A stretch of 11,598 nucleotides of DNA from Opitutaceae bacterium (GTDB taxonomy: Bacteria > Verrucomicrobiota > Verrucomicrobiae > Opitutales > Opitutaceae): positions 1 to 11,598 of the forward strand of contig JAISAX010000310.1 in assembly GCA_031266495.1 (NCBI GenBank). Reading direction: 5' to 3'. This document shows, one piece after another, positions 11,556 through 11,598 of this stretch. The translations under genes and the position numbers were made by a program. Every line of letters begins with the position of its first letter. Within the stretch, counting starts at the first letter, position 1. Below the pieces are notes generated by a model that saw only the letters and a program-made list of their open reading frames with translations, was not told the DNA's origin and made no database searches.

Positions 11556-11598
11556 GTGGTGAAAAAAACAGGCGGGCGGGCGGGAGGCGGGAGGGCGG

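Overview
This GC-rich window looks like a chromosomal segment of a verrucomicrobium, most likely in or near the Opitutaceae. The clues are a secreted PEP-CTERM-type protein beside a prepilin-type (GFTLIEL) protein and a large secreted glycoside-hydrolase-like protein, a CACAGAG-type intergenic repeat, and weak Shine-Dalgarno sequences. The taxonomic call is inference from gene style; there is no rRNA or marker tree here.

Layout. (1) 23-988, minus: rsmA (KsgA), the 16S rRNA dimethyladenosine transferase. (2) 1224-2947, plus: a two-gene operon with an ATGA overlap, made of an MTAP/PNP-family nucleoside phosphorylase (best reading: methylthioinosine phosphorylase-like) and an adenosine-deaminase-family enzyme, ending in a clear intrinsic terminator at 3008-3040. 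(3) 3039-3722, minus: a DTW-domain tRNA aminocarboxypropyltransferase-like gene. (4) 3965-9086, minus: a tightly packed four-gene operon transcribed in the order PEP-CTERM-like surface protein, small secreted beta-sandwich protein, 948-residue secreted GH42-like protein, prepilin-type protein. By eye this block is clearly AT-richer than its neighbours and looks like accessory DNA. (5) 9575-10387 and 10683-11555, minus: proC (proline synthesis) and folD (one-carbon metabolism), both housekeeping.

Non-coding DNA carries most of the unusual signal. Three copies of one dispersed, palindromic repeat lie between transcription units at 1072-1156, 3893-3973 and 9336-9494. They share the ends (CCCTGAAGTTACGCG ... 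CGCGTAACATCAGTTACA) but hold different GC-rich hairpins inside. Copies 2 and 3 have the same orientation and bracket the accessory operon; copy 2 supplies the last two codons and the stop of the prepilin gene. A second, unrelated inverted-repeat element (CACAGAG type, 44-base arms) sits between folD and proC. Two perfect G14 runs lie beside or inside such elements.

How the genes work together: the phosphorylase and deaminase plausibly form a purine/methylthioadenosine salvage step in which deamination comes first (MTA to MTI to hypoxanthine plus methylthioribose-1-phosphate). The four secreted products of the accessory operon look like an extracellular glycan-handling or cell-surface set. No transcription regulator, transporter, tRNA, CRISPR array or transposase gene was seen.
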